Below, piece after piece: positions 1 to 7,669 of a DNA stretch of 64,000 nt (position 1 is the first letter of the stretch; every line of letters starts with the position of its first letter). This stretch comes from Levilactobacillus brevis (GTDB taxonomy: Bacteria; Bacillota; Bacilli; Lactobacillales; Lactobacillaceae). The stretch is from contig CP032931.1 of the NCBI GenBank assembly GCA_003666485.1, forward strand, positions 682,001 through 746,000, read 5' to 3'. Made by a program: the position numbers and the translations under genes. The notes beneath the pieces are model-generated. The model saw only the letters and a program-made list of their open reading frames with translations, searched no databases and was not told where the DNA came from.

Positions 1-105
1 CAGCACCAGGAGCGTGAACAGGCATCGTTGGTAGATGACCGAACAGTGCGCGGGTCAGCGGCTGATGAGGCCCCGCATCTTGACGAAAATGATGGGTGGG
101 CGTAA
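1..105 (+). CDS. C-terminal end of a probable antitoxin (truncated by window edge)
   Basis: Frame 1 is open from the window edge to a TAA at 103-105, giving the last 34 residues of a protein with a charged tail ending in ENDGWA. Its stop overlaps the ATG of the RelE/ParE-like gene that follows (TAATG), the usual arrangement of an antitoxin upstream of its toxin. The DNA-binding part lies outside the window, so the antitoxin class cannot be told. The antitoxin role is inferred from context only. Confidence 0.5.
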   Translation, partial: QHQEREQASLVDDRTVRGSAADEAPHLDENDGWA

Positions 106-428
106 TGGCTACTCAGGATAAGCCCTACCAACTCACGTATCTCCCTGCGGCTTGGCAAGATTATCAACATCTTGATGGGTCGCAAAAGGTCTTTGTCGAT
201 AAGGGACTGGCTCGTATTCGTATTTTAGGGATGCGCGCTGGACAACCATTAGCCGGCGAGCTCAGTCATTGCCATAAGTTGAAAAATAAGCGGCTAGGCT
301 TGCGGATTGTCTTTCGTCAAGTGGATCAACAGATTCAGGTGATCCAAATCGTGGCGATTGGTCAGCGTGCAGACAAGCGCGTGTATCATACCGCGGAACA
401 GCGGCTCTCTAAATTAAAGAAATTATAG
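105..428 (+). CDS. RelE/ParE-family toxin of a type II toxin-antitoxin pair
   Basis: A 107-residue basic protein. The start is taken as the ATG at 105, which overlaps the stop of the preceding ORF; an in-frame GTG at 96 lacks its own ribosome site. The length, the N-terminal block YLPAAWQDYQHLDG, the central GELSHCHKLKNKRLGLRIVF and the C-terminal IQVIQIVAIGQRADKRVYH follow the RelE/ParE fold, in which a basic segment precedes beta strands and a C-terminal Arg/Tyr. RelE proteins cut mRNA on the ribosome and ParE proteins poison gyrase; the sequence does not settle which applies. The family is fairly secure, the target is not known. Confidence 0.75.
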   Translation: MATQDKPYQLTYLPAAWQDYQHLDGSQKVFVDKGLARIRILGMRAGQPLAGELSHCHKLKNKRLGLRIVFRQVDQQIQVIQIVAIGQRADKRVYHTAEQRLSKLKKL

Positions 429-616
429 CGAAAGGGTTTGCCCCAGGCAAGCTCTTTTAGTTTGCGCTGGAAATGGTCAGATGTCGGAACAATTGGTGGC
501 AATATATCTCAGCTTGATGACAGTTTGCCAGTAGGGGGTTACAAAATGCCGTTTCATTTCGTTGGTAAAGGTATCGGGCGCTTAAATCATTTAGCACAAT
601 TATCGACTAGTTTTTC

Positions 617-666
617 TTTGACCTTTAGACAAAATAATTGACCTTACCGTTGGCGAGATTTACAAT
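617..666 (+). promoter_or_regulatory. hsp20 promoter with two CtsR-like half-sites
   Basis: TTGACC (638-643) and TACAAT (661-666) are separated by 17 bp and form a strong sigma-A promoter. TTTGACC at 617-623 and ATTGACC at 637-643 match the CtsR heptad (complement of GGTCAAA) and lie exactly 20 bp apart, twice the 10-bp period of a normal CtsR operator. The middle heptad does not match, so the CtsR call is tentative. Confidence 0.6.
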
Positions 667-709
667 GCATTTACATAAACACCGAAATATCAGTGTTTAT
701 CTCCGAAAA

Positions 710-736
710 TTAGCACTCTAGATAGTCGAGTGCTAA
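710..736 (+). promoter_or_regulatory. CIRCE element (HrcA operator)
   Basis: TTAGCACTC, a 9-bp spacer and GAGTGCTAA form a perfect match to the CIRCE inverted repeat. It lies downstream of the predicted -10 (661-666), inside the untranslated leader of hsp20. HrcA binding here would repress the gene until heat shock. Confidence 0.95.
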
Positions 737-809
737 TTACTTGCATTTCTGACCAATACTGACTATTATAGAAAATGTAAACAAGGAAGACAGAAAGGGG
801 TTATTGATT

Positions 810-1235
810 ATGACTAACGATGTTATGAACCGGAACTTTGATTTCTTTGATCCAATGAATTTCTTTAATGAAGTGGGCAACCTGGGGCGCGACATGTTTA
901 GCGGCGATGGCTCCATGAAGACTGATGTGGTTGAACACGATAAGGATTACGTGGTTACGGCTGATATGCCGGGCTTCAAGAAGGAAGACATCCACGTTGA
1001 TTATCGTGACGACACGCTGCGGATTTCTGGGAAGTCCGAAGTTAAGCAAGCCACGAAGGATGACGATGGCCGGGTTCTCCGTCAAGAACGTAGCAGTCAA
1101 AACGTTGCGCGTTCCTTCTACCTGCCAAGCATTGACTTGAAGAAGGTTGAAGCCAAGTACGATGATGGCGTCTTGACCTTGACGTTGCCAAAGCAAACTG
1201 AAGTTGAAGATAACCATCACATTAGTATCGACTAA
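810..1235 (+). CDS. hsp20: Small heat-shock protein, Hsp20/alpha-crystallin family
   Basis: A 141-residue ATP-independent holdase that keeps unfolding proteins soluble. The N-terminal arm is rich in Phe, Asp and Asn (residues 1-35). The alpha-crystallin domain follows, with VVTADMPGFKKEDIHVDY near the start, the conserved GVLTLTLPK motif near the end and an acidic tail. The ATG at 810 is preceded by GAAAGGGG; a TTG at 804 is closer to the ribosome site and less likely. Monocistronic, with its own promoter, a CIRCE element and a terminator. Family assignment is secure. Confidence 0.95.
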   Translation: MTNDVMNRNFDFFDPMNFFNEVGNLGRDMFSGDGSMKTDVVEHDKDYVVTADMPGFKKEDIHVDYRDDTLRISGKSEVKQATKDDDGRVLRQERSSQNVARSFYLPSIDLKKVEAKYDDGVLTLTLPKQTEVEDNHHISID

Positions 1236-1253
1236 TCGATTCGTAAATGAATG

Positions 1254-1289
1254 AAGCGTCCTCGCTGAAATTGGCGGGGACGCTTTTTT
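1254..1289 (+). terminator. Intrinsic terminator after hsp20
   Basis: AAGCGTCCTCGC pairs with GGCGGGGACGCTT around a short loop and runs into six T residues. Confidence 0.85.
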
Positions 1290-1301
1290 GAGACCGTGAG
1301 T

Positions 1302-1460
1302 TTATTTATTTAGTAGTTTCTCCAGCTCCTCGAGAGTAGAGGCGCTGGGAAGTGGACGTTTACCAGAGAGGTCGTCGGCTACCTCCTGTAAAGAAGCTAT
1401 GAGATCGGTATTGTTACGCGCGAAAATTGGGGCGTCATCACTTTTTTTAATATTGCTCAC
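1302..1460 (-). CDS. Small hypothetical protein (52 aa)
   Basis: Reading on the minus strand, GTG at 1460 follows AGAGG with an 8-nt gap and opens a 52-codon frame ending in TAA at 1302-1304. The product has a polar N-terminus and an acidic helical C-terminus (LEELEKLLNK). A second GTG at 1469 overlaps the TGA of the frame upstream (GTGA), so the two may be translationally coupled. It has the size and charge of an antitoxin or immunity-type protein, but no family is recognised. Real coding is plausible, not proven. Confidence 0.45.
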   Translation of the reverse strand: MSNIKKSDDAPIFARNNTDLIASLQEVADDLSGKRPLPSASTLEELEKLLNK

Positions 1461-1465
1461 TGCAC

Positions 1466-1696
1466 TCACCTCTGGATTGAACTGTACACTAAAGTGAAGA
1501 CAAATAGAAGTGAAAAGCTCTGCTGAAGGGGTCGTTTCATTTCTACGTTAGAAGTTAAGCCTATCGTAAAGTCAGTTGCCCGATAACCAAGCCGCCAGTC
1601 GTACTCACCCCACACCGCATTAGAAAACGCCCAGTTATCACACGAAAAATTTACCCAGCTATTATTGAAATGCCAGCGGATTGTATTGTCGCTCAT
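1466..1696 (-). CDS. Hypothetical ORF, possibly a gene fragment (76 aa)
   Basis: An ATG-started frame of 76 codons, rich in Trp and Asn in the first 50 residues (for example RWHFNNSWVNFS and VWGEYDWRLGYR), then a hydrophobic, less protein-like tail. There is no good ribosome site before the ATG at 1696. The composition suggests the remnant of a larger protein. It ends with a 4-bp overlap into the small ORF downstream. No family recognised. Confidence 0.3.
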   Translation of the reverse strand: MSDNTIRWHFNNSWVNFSCDNWAFSNAVWGEYDWRLGYRATDFTIGLTSNVEMKRPLQQSFSLLFVFTLVYSSIQR

Positions 1697-1752
1697 GTAA
1701 ACTGATAAAAGCGCCTACAATCGGGCAGTTTGAAAATATTGGAGAGAAAATA

Positions 1753-3246
1753 ATGGCTGATAACAATAACAATAAAATCACCTTAATGGCCTTGGTCATG
1801 ATGATCTTTACGACCGTCTTTGGCTTTGCCAACAGTACGGTGGCCTATTTCTTAATGGGGTACTCGTCGATTCTATTTTACTTAGCCGCCGCAGTCCTGT
1901 TCTTTATTCCGTTTGCGTTAATGATGGCGGAATACGGGGCCGCCATTAAATCCGACGAGGGGAGTGGGATGTATCAATGGCTGGACCGCAGTGTGGGCCC
2001 CCGGTTTGCGTTTATCGGGACCTTCATGTGGTTTGCCTCCTACATCATCTGGCTGGTTTCCACTTCCGCCAAGGTTTGGATTCCGTTTACCACGACCTTC
2101 TTTGGCCGCGACCAAACGCAAAACTTCGCCTTTGCTGGGATGAACGCCACGCAGGTCATTGGGATTCTGTCATGTTTGTGGATGATCTTGGTGACCTGGG
2201 TTTCCATCAAGGGGGTCAAGGGCATCGTGCGTATCACCAGTCTGGGTGGCTTAGCCGTTATGAGCTTAAACGCCATCCTGTTGGTCATTTCCGGCATCGT
2301 CTTGGCCTTACGTCACGGCGAATTTTCCCAACCCCTGAGTACCTTCTTGCATTCACCACATCCGAACTATCAGCAACCAATGGGAATCATGAGCTTTGCC
2401 GTGTTTGCCATCTTCGCTTACGGGGGCCTGGAAGTTCTTGGAGGAATGGTTGATAAGACTAAGAATCCGGAAAAAACGTTCCCCAAGGCCATTGTCATCT
2501 CGGCCATCGTCATCACGTTGGGCTATGCCATTGGGATTCTGTGCTGGGGGATCAGCACGAACTGGCAAAAGGTCTTGTCTGACCCGACGACCAACATGGG
2601 GAATATCAGTTACGTCATGATGCGTAATCTCGGGGACGTCTTGGGTGAATCGTTAGGTCTGAGCGCCGCGACGAGTACCACGATTGGGTTGTGGTTCGCT
2701 CGTTATACGGGGCTGGGGATGTTCCTGGCTTACTCTGGGGCCTTCTTCACGCTGACGTATTCGCCACTGAAGACGCTGATTATGGGGACGCCCAAATCCA
2801 TGTGGCCAAAGAAGTTCACCAAGCTCAACGCCAATGACATGCCAAGCTACGCCATGATGCTGCAGTGTGCGGTGGTCATCGTGATCATCCTGCTGGCGTC
2901 ATTTGCCTCAACCGATGCCTCGGCGTTCTACAACATCCTGACCTTGATGGCTAACGTTTCCATGACGTTGCCGTACCTGTTCTTGGTCTACGCCTTTCCA
3001 AAATTCAAGCACAACCGCGATATCATGAAGCCGTTTGAGGTCTACAAGTCCCCAACTTGGACGACCATCATCAGCTGGGTCGTGTTCATCGTGGTCCTGG
3101 GGGCCAACACCTTCACGCTGATCCAACCCATCTTGGAAAACGGCGACGTGCAAAGTACCATTTGGATGCTGGTCGGGCCAATCCTGTTCGGCGTCATGGG
3201 CATCATCTGGTACGACATTCGCCAACGCAAGCATGTGAATGATTAA
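1753..3246 (+). CDS. yjeM: APC-superfamily amino acid transporter, YjeM-like
   Basis: A 497-residue integral membrane protein with about 12 hydrophobic segments, starting at an ATG preceded by GGAGAG. The first helix segment MTALVMMIFTTVFGFAN-like and the EYGAAIKSDEGSGMYQWL loop are typical of the glutamate/GABA-type APC transporters to which YjeM belongs. It would move an amino acid or exchange amino acids across the cytoplasmic membrane; the substrate cannot be read from sequence. It stands alone, is divergent from two small minus-strand ORFs and ends at a terminator. Family assignment good, YjeM subgroup from recall. Confidence 0.8.
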   Translation: MADNNNNKITLMALVMMIFTTVFGFANSTVAYFLMGYSSILFYLAAAVLFFIPFALMMAEYGAAIKSDEGSGMYQWLDRSVGPRFAFIGTFMWFASYIIWLVSTSAKVWIPFTTTFFGRDQTQNFAFAGMNATQVIGILSCLWMILVTWVSIKGVKGIVRITSLGGLAVMSLNAILLVISGIVLALRHGEFSQPLSTFLHSPHPNYQQPMGIMSFAVFAIFAYGGLEVLGGMVDKTKNPEKTFPKAIVISAIVITLGYAIGILCWGISTNWQKVLSDPTTNMGNISYVMMRNLGDVLGESLGLSAATSTTIGLWFARYTGLGMFLAYSGAFFTLTYSPLKTLIMGTPKSMWPKKFTKLNANDMPSYAMMLQCAVVIVIILLASFASTDASAFYNILTLMANVSMTLPYLFLVYAFPKFKHNRDIMKPFEVYKSPTWTTIISWVVFIVVLGANTFTLIQPILENGDVQSTIWMLVGPILFGVMGIIWYDIRQRKHVND

Positions 3247-3262
3247 AAATGATTCGTAAAAA

Positions 3263-3305
3263 ATGCAACCGACCTGCTGAGATGGCAAGCTGGTTGCATT
3301 TTTGA
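3263..3305 (+). terminator. Terminator after the APC transporter; copy 1 of a duplicated hairpin
   Basis: ATGCAACC pairs with GGTTGCAT and is followed by a T run. A near-identical 40-bp copy lies at 3617-3657 with a few differences in the inner part. Confidence 0.8.
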
Positions 3306-3332
3306 TTACGCTTGGCAGAACTGGCAGCCTAC

Positions 3333-3504
3333 GCCAGCTAGGGATTCCGCCTGCTCTGGGGAACACCTCCAGACTGAGAAGCGGTCTTCCGGTTCGCTTG
3401 AAAGCCTGGCAAAATTCGCCAGTCTCTCAAGTCGTCCCACCCAGTAACCTGGCATAAGACGCCAGCTAACTGGGTCGACACAGCTAGCGCCATCCCTAGC
3501 TGGC
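3333..3504 (+). ncRNA. Structured intergenic RNA-like repeat, copy A1
   Basis: A 172-nt segment closed by a perfect 12-bp stem, GCCAGCTAGGGA (3333-3344) with TCCCTAGCTGGC (3493-3504). Just inside are GATTCCG and GGGGAAC, then a hairpin whose loop carries AAGCGGT, then TTCGCTTGAAAGCC. The same order of elements is seen in copy B1 (15620-15784) and, on the other strand, in copies A2 and B2. It lies between two copies of the same terminator hairpin. No long frame runs through it. The RNA nature is inferred from conserved pairing; the family is not recognised. Confidence 0.6.
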
Positions 3505-3616
3505 TCCGGCGGGTGAGGACTGATCAGTAACGTGACCGATAAAGCCAATTAGCGCGGAAAACTGAGGCGATAGTGTCAGATGATAAGTGATTTTCAACTT
3601 GCCAATGACTAAAAAA

Positions 3617-3658
3617 ATGCAACCGACCTATTGAGATGGCAAGTCAGTTGCATTTTTG
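3617..3658. repeat. Second copy of the terminator-like hairpin
   Basis: Repeats the hairpin at 3263-3305 (ATGCAACCGACCT, then GAGATGGCAAG, then GTTGCATTTTTGA). Together the two copies bracket structured repeat A1. Confidence 0.75.
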
Positions 3659-3737
3659 AGTGTTGATGATATTAGCGATGGTGACCAGTCGTAGCAGAAC
3701 GAATCGCTGCTGACAATCACAACCGTAGCCGGAGTTC

Positions 3738-3897
3738 GCCAAATATGGGTTCAGCCGTGGGAGTTACCTTAGCGGCACGGGTTATGCCGGTTAGGTAACT
3801 GGCGTCTTTGAGACGCGACCTTCGGCTCGAAGGCGAGGTGTCGAGACCGACTTTTGGCTCGACCCGTCCGCCCACCGCGTTCCGACCCATATTTGGC
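3738..3897 (-). ncRNA. Structured intergenic RNA-like repeat, copy A2
   Basis: Closed by a perfect 13-bp stem, GCCAAATATGGGT (3738-3750) with ACCCATATTTGGC (3885-3897). Inside, on the plus strand, are paired GTTACC/GGTAAC, a GCGTCT/AGACGC hairpin, a CCTTCG/CGAAGG hairpin and a GTCGAG/CTCGAC hairpin. Read on the minus strand it matches the order of elements in A1 and B1, including the loop CCAAAAGTCGGT, so the pair A1/A2 is convergent. It ends 46 bp from the 3' end of the aldo/keto reductase and could also act in its 3' region. Confidence 0.6.
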
Positions 3898-3943
3898 GGA
3901 CGGGAGGCGGCCATTTTCCACAATCTTGCCTAGTTCAGCAGAA

Positions 3944-4792
3944 CTAGTACTGCTTACCGGTTTCGTAAACGATTTCTGGCTCGTTACCCGTCCGCTCGTT
4001 GCGGTTGAGAATATCGATCATGGTCATTTCATCAACGTCCAAGTCGAAGTCAAAGATCTCGGCATTTTCCTTGATGCGGTCGGGATGCGTGGACTTGGGA
4101 ATTGTGACCAGCTCGTGTTGCAGCTCCCAGCGCAAGACGATTTGCGCGACTGATTTGTGGTGGTGCTTGGCCATCTTCATCAGCATGGGGTTGTCCAGCA
4201 CGGCGCGGCGGCCCAATGGACTCCAAGCTTCCGTCACGATATCTTTTTCCTTATCATAGTCGAACAGGGCTTGTTGGTTCAGGTAGGGGTGATATTCGAC
4301 CTGGTTGACGACTGGCATTTCCTTGGCCTGCGTGGCCAGTAATTCCAGGTGAGAAATGGTGTAGTTGGATACACCAATCGAGCGAACCTTGCCGTCAGCC
4401 TTGAGCTGTTCCATGGCCTTCCAGGTGTCAAAGAAGTATTCGCGCACGGGCCAGTGGACCAGCAGTAAGTCCAGGTAATCGGTCTGGAGACGTTTCAAAG
4501 AGCCTTCCACGGCCTTCATGGTCCGGTCATAACCCTGAACAACTTCGGCGACCTTGCTGGTCAAAAACAGGCCTTCACGGGGCAAGCCCAGTTGTTGTAG
4601 TGTTGGTCCCAAGATATCTTCGTTACGGTACAACATAGCGGTGTCAAACATCCGGTAACCCGCGTTCCAGGCCGCGTCGATAGCGGTGTTCATGGTTTCC
4701 TGGTCGCCGATTTTGTAAGTCCCAAAGCCCATTACTGGCATGCGATTGCCGTCAGCGAGCTTGATCGTATTGGTAATTTTGGTAGGTGCCAT
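3944..4792 (-). CDS. Aldo/keto reductase
   Basis: A 282-residue cytosolic NADPH-dependent oxidoreductase of the AKR superfamily, which reduces aldehydes and ketones to alcohols. The catalytic tetrad is visible as Asp50, Tyr55 (DTAMLYRNED), Lys80 (LTSKV) and His113 (LVHWPV). IGVSNYT and the C-terminal IPKSTHPDRIKEN cofactor-binding motif complete the family signature. Start chosen at 4792 because AGGAGG stands 8 nt upstream; a longer in-frame start adds 19 unconserved residues. Expressed alone, with a palindrome over its promoter. The physiological substrate is unknown. Confidence 0.93.
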   Translation of the reverse strand: MAPTKITNTIKLADGNRMPVMGFGTYKIGDQETMNTAIDAAWNAGYRMFDTAMLYRNEDILGPTLQQLGLPREGLFLTSKVAEVVQGYDRTMKAVEGSLKRLQTDYLDLLLVHWPVREYFFDTWKAMEQLKADGKVRSIGVSNYTISHLELLATQAKEMPVVNQVEYHPYLNQQALFDYDKEKDIVTEAWSPLGRRAVLDNPMLMKMAKHHHKSVAQIVLRWELQHELVTIPKSTHPDRIKENAEIFDFDLDVDEMTMIDILNRNERTGNEPEIVYETGKQY

Positions 4793-4832
4793 TAAAAATC
4801 CTCCTTGACGGCAGATACCGTCAGTCATTTCG

Positions 4833-4856
4833 TGTGTGGCGCGCCACACATAATAC
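4833..4856 (-). promoter_or_regulatory. Perfect 18-bp palindrome over the reductase promoter
   Basis: TGTGTGGCGCGCCACACA (4833-4850) is fully self-complementary. On the minus strand it immediately follows and slightly overlaps a -10-like TATTAT (4850-4855). This is where a repressor of the reductase would bind. The regulator is not in view. Confidence 0.5.
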
Positions 4857-4893
4857 TTCTAATCTTAAGCTAAAACCGCAGAAATGACAACGC

Positions 4894-5052
4894 TTACCGG
4901 CGTTTGAATTGGTCGTAGAGGTTAACACTGGCTTCAATCAGCATCCCAAAGGTCATCAGCCACATCGCCAACATATCTTGGTGGGCCAACATACACCCTA
5001 GCAAAATAACGTAGAGAATAAATAAAATAACCGCTGTAGATTTATGGTTCAA
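4894..5052 (-). CDS. Small membrane protein (52 aa)
   Basis: TTG at 5052 lies 6 nt after AGGGAGGG and opens a 52-codon frame ending at TAA (4894-4896). The product starts with NHKSTAVILFILYVILL and has a second hydrophobic stretch around MLAMWLMTFGMLIEA, then a basic tail ending FKRR, giving two short membrane spans with a cytoplasmic C-terminus. It is too short for most gene callers. Function unknown. It lies upstream of the reductase on the same strand but 100 bp away, with a separate promoter region between. Confidence 0.65.
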   Translation of the reverse strand: MNHKSTAVILFILYVILLGCMLAHQDMLAMWLMTFGMLIEASVNLYDQFKRR

Positions 5053-5234
5053 AATAAACCCTCCCTTTGACTAGTTTGCTACCAATTCCAGTATAGTCTT
5101 CTGGTACTAGACGCGTGGCAAATTTGGTTGCGATTCCTTAAAAGATTACCCGAATCTGAACGAAATAGGGGCGAGTCGGTGGGGTTTTCTAGTACAATGA
5201 AGGGGTAAACATGAATGAAGGAGGCTGCGGGGAA

Positions 5235-7580
5235 ATGACCACAACGAAACGTCACGAGACACCAATTGATTTGGGCTTAACGGCCGCTGAAGTTGCCCAG
5301 CGGGTGGCGGCGGGTCAACAGAACGATCCCTTACCCCCGCTGACCCGAAGCGTGCAACAAATCTTTCGGGATAATTTATTAACCCTCTTTAACTTAATCA
5401 ATGTGCTGCTGGGGGGACTAGTCCTGTTCACCGGCAGCTATAAAAATTTACTCTTCCTGGGCGTCGTCGTGGTCAACACGGGGATCGGTATCTTCCAGGA
5501 AATTCGTTCAAAACGGCAGGTCGATAAGCTGGCCCTATTGTCGGAAGGCAAGATCAAGGTGGTCCGCGACGGACAGGTGGCGGCGTACCACCAAGACGCC
5601 ATCGTGGCCGACGATATTCTGGCGCTGGGACGGGGAGATCAATTACCCGTCGATGGCGTCATCCGCGAGACTGCGGGCCTAGAAGTCGACGAATCCCAGA
5701 TCACCGGGGAGGCGACGCCCATCAGTAAGCAAACGGGCGATGATTTGGTCTCCGGTAGCGTCATTCTCGGCGGCCGGGCGGTAGTGCAAGCGACCACGGT
5801 CGGTCACGGGAGCTTCGTCAAACAGCTGGCACACTCGGCCAAGCAAAACCGCCGCAGTGCTAGCCAATTACTCACGATTATTAATCGGATTATTAAAGTG
5901 CTCACGTTTGCCATTATCCCGTTAGGTGCCGCGCTGTTCATTGCCGCCGTGCTACGGGGACAGAGCCAAAACCGCGCCATCTTAGGCACGGTGGCCTCCA
6001 TGGTCGGGATGATTCCCGAGGGCTTGGTGTTACTGACATCGGTGGCCTTGGCCGCGGGGGCGTTTACCCTGGGGCGCCATCACGTGCTGGTGCGAGAATT
6101 ACCTGCCATTGAGGCGTTGGCCCGCGTTGACGTGCTGTGTTTGGATAAGACCGGGACCATTACCAACGGTCAGCTCCAATTGGACCGGGTGGAACCTCTG
6201 GGGACTATGAGCCAGCAGACGGCCCAAAACCGGCTGGCGCAACTGGTCGCGGCAACCGGTGACGATAACGAAACGGCCCAGGCCATTCAGGCGGCCTTGG
6301 GTACGCCGTCAGTGACGTCTGGCCAGGTCCTCCCGTTTTCCTCCGGCCGCAAATGGAGTGGGGCCGTTTTAGATGGGCAAGCCACCATCATGGGTGCCCC
6401 CGAGTTTATCTTCGAAACGGTCCCAACTGCGGTCCAACAACGGATTCAAACGCTGGCGGCTGCGGGCTACCGGGTGCTGGTTTTAGCGACGGCCGCTGAT
6501 CTGGCGACGCCGCGGCCGACCACCCCGCAGGTCATTGGCTTGATCCTGATCACTGATGAACTCCGGCCGCGGGCCAAGGATACCTTTGGCTTCTTTGCGA
6601 ATCAAGACGTGGCCCTGAAGGTCATTTCTGGCGATAATCCGGTCACGGTCGCTAGCATTGCCGAGCGGGCTGGTATCGCCGGGGCCCAACAGTTGATCGA
6701 CATGAGCCAGGTGGGACCCAGCCCCGATTACGCCCAGTTGGTCGCGGACTACAACGTATTTGGCCGGGTGACCCCGCAACAAAAGGAGTCGCTGATCAAG
6801 GCGTATCAAGAAGCCGGGCACACGGTGGCCATGACCGGTGATGGGGTCAACGACCTGTTGGCCTTGCGCCAGGCCGACTGTAGTATTGCCATGGCCTCGG
6901 GAAGCGAAGCCACCAAGAGTCTGGCCGATTTCGTGCTGGTCAATTCCAACTTTGACGCGATGATCAATGTCTTAAACGAAGGCCGCCGGGTCATTAACAA
7001 CATCGAACGGGTGGCCTCGCTCTTCTTGATCAAGACTATGTATTCCGTGGCGTTGACGCTGATTTTCATTTTCATGAGCCGGAGCTATCCGTTTGAACCG
7101 ATACAGCTGACGCCGATTTCGTCATTGATGGTGGGAATCCCCACGTTCTTCCTGGCGCTGCAGCCCAACTATGCCCGAATCACGGGACGCTTCATGAAGC
7201 AAGTCATGGAGATTGCTGCACCGGCCGCCGTTTGCGTGGTCGGCTATATCCTGGTCATCATGGCCATCGGCACCCAATTCAATCTGAGTTTTGCGACGAC
7301 CTCGACGCTGAGCGTGCTAATGACCGGCCTGATCAGCCTTAACGCGCTGGTCATGGTCGCCCGGCCGTTGAACCGTTTCAAGGTCGGCCTGGTAGCGCTG
7401 ATGGCGGGGCTGTTTGCCATCATCTTCATCTTCTTTGGCCCCATTTTTTCGCTGGTGAGCCTATTGAACTGGAAATTAGCACTGCTCTACTTGCCGCTGA
7501 TGGCCAGCGTGGTGCCAGTCTTTATCCTGGTCCAAGACGTCTTGGGTCGCCGGATCTTAAGTAAGATTCGTTGGCGCTAG
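5235..7580 (+). CDS. Cation-transporting P-type ATPase (CtpE-like, probable Ca2+ transport)
   Basis: A 781-residue membrane pump that couples ATP hydrolysis to cation movement. The phosphorylated Asp is Asp304 in DKTGTITNG, the TGEA actuator motif is in DESQITGEATPISK, and the hinge motif GDGVND is at residues 535-540. The M4 motif is PEGL (VGMIPEGLVLL), as in the mycobacterial CtpE group linked to calcium uptake, and no heavy-metal-binding domain is present. Start: ATG 5235 lies 10 nt after AGGAGG; ATG 5211 is in frame after AAGGGG and would add eight residues, so either is possible. Monocistronic. The ion is inferred from the M4 motif only. Confidence 0.85.
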   Translation: MTTTKRHETPIDLGLTAAEVAQRVAAGQQNDPLPPLTRSVQQIFRDNLLTLFNLINVLLGGLVLFTGSYKNLLFLGVVVVNTGIGIFQEIRSKRQVDKLALLSEGKIKVVRDGQVAAYHQDAIVADDILALGRGDQLPVDGVIRETAGLEVDESQITGEATPISKQTGDDLVSGSVILGGRAVVQATTVGHGSFVKQLAHSAKQNRRSASQLLTIINRIIKVLTFAIIPLGAALFIAAVLRGQSQNRAILGTVASMVGMIPEGLVLLTSVALAAGAFTLGRHHVLVRELPAIEALARVDVLCLDKTGTITNGQLQLDRVEPLGTMSQQTAQNRLAQLVAATGDDNETAQAIQAALGTPSVTSGQVLPFSSGRKWSGAVLDGQATIMGAPEFIFETVPTAVQQRIQTLAAAGYRVLVLATAADLATPRPTTPQVIGLILITDELRPRAKDTFGFFANQDVALKVISGDNPVTVASIAERAGIAGAQQLIDMSQVGPSPDYAQLVADYNVFGRVTPQQKESLIKAYQEAGHTVAMTGDGVNDLLALRQADCSIAMASGSEATKSLADFVLVNSNFDAMINVLNEGRRVINNIERVASLFLIKTMYSVALTLIFIFMSRSYPFEPIQLTPISSLMVGIPTFFLALQPNYARITGRFMKQVMEIAAPAAVCVVGYILVIMAIGTQFNLSFATTSTLSVLMTGLISLNALVMVARPLNRFKVGLVALMAGLFAIIFIFFGPIFSLVSLLNWKLALLYLPLMASVVPVFILVQDVLGRRILSKIRWR

Positions 7581-7669
7581 ATGAATTGCCGAATTCGAGT
7601 TTTAGCTAGTCATTGGGACTAGATTATATGTTATAATTGGAACTAGAAACGGAAGGGTAGGGAAAAGAC

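Noticed and set aside
438-641. 67-codon frame downstream of the first toxin gene
   Set aside because: No ribosome site, no recognisable family, and it runs into the hsp20 promoter.
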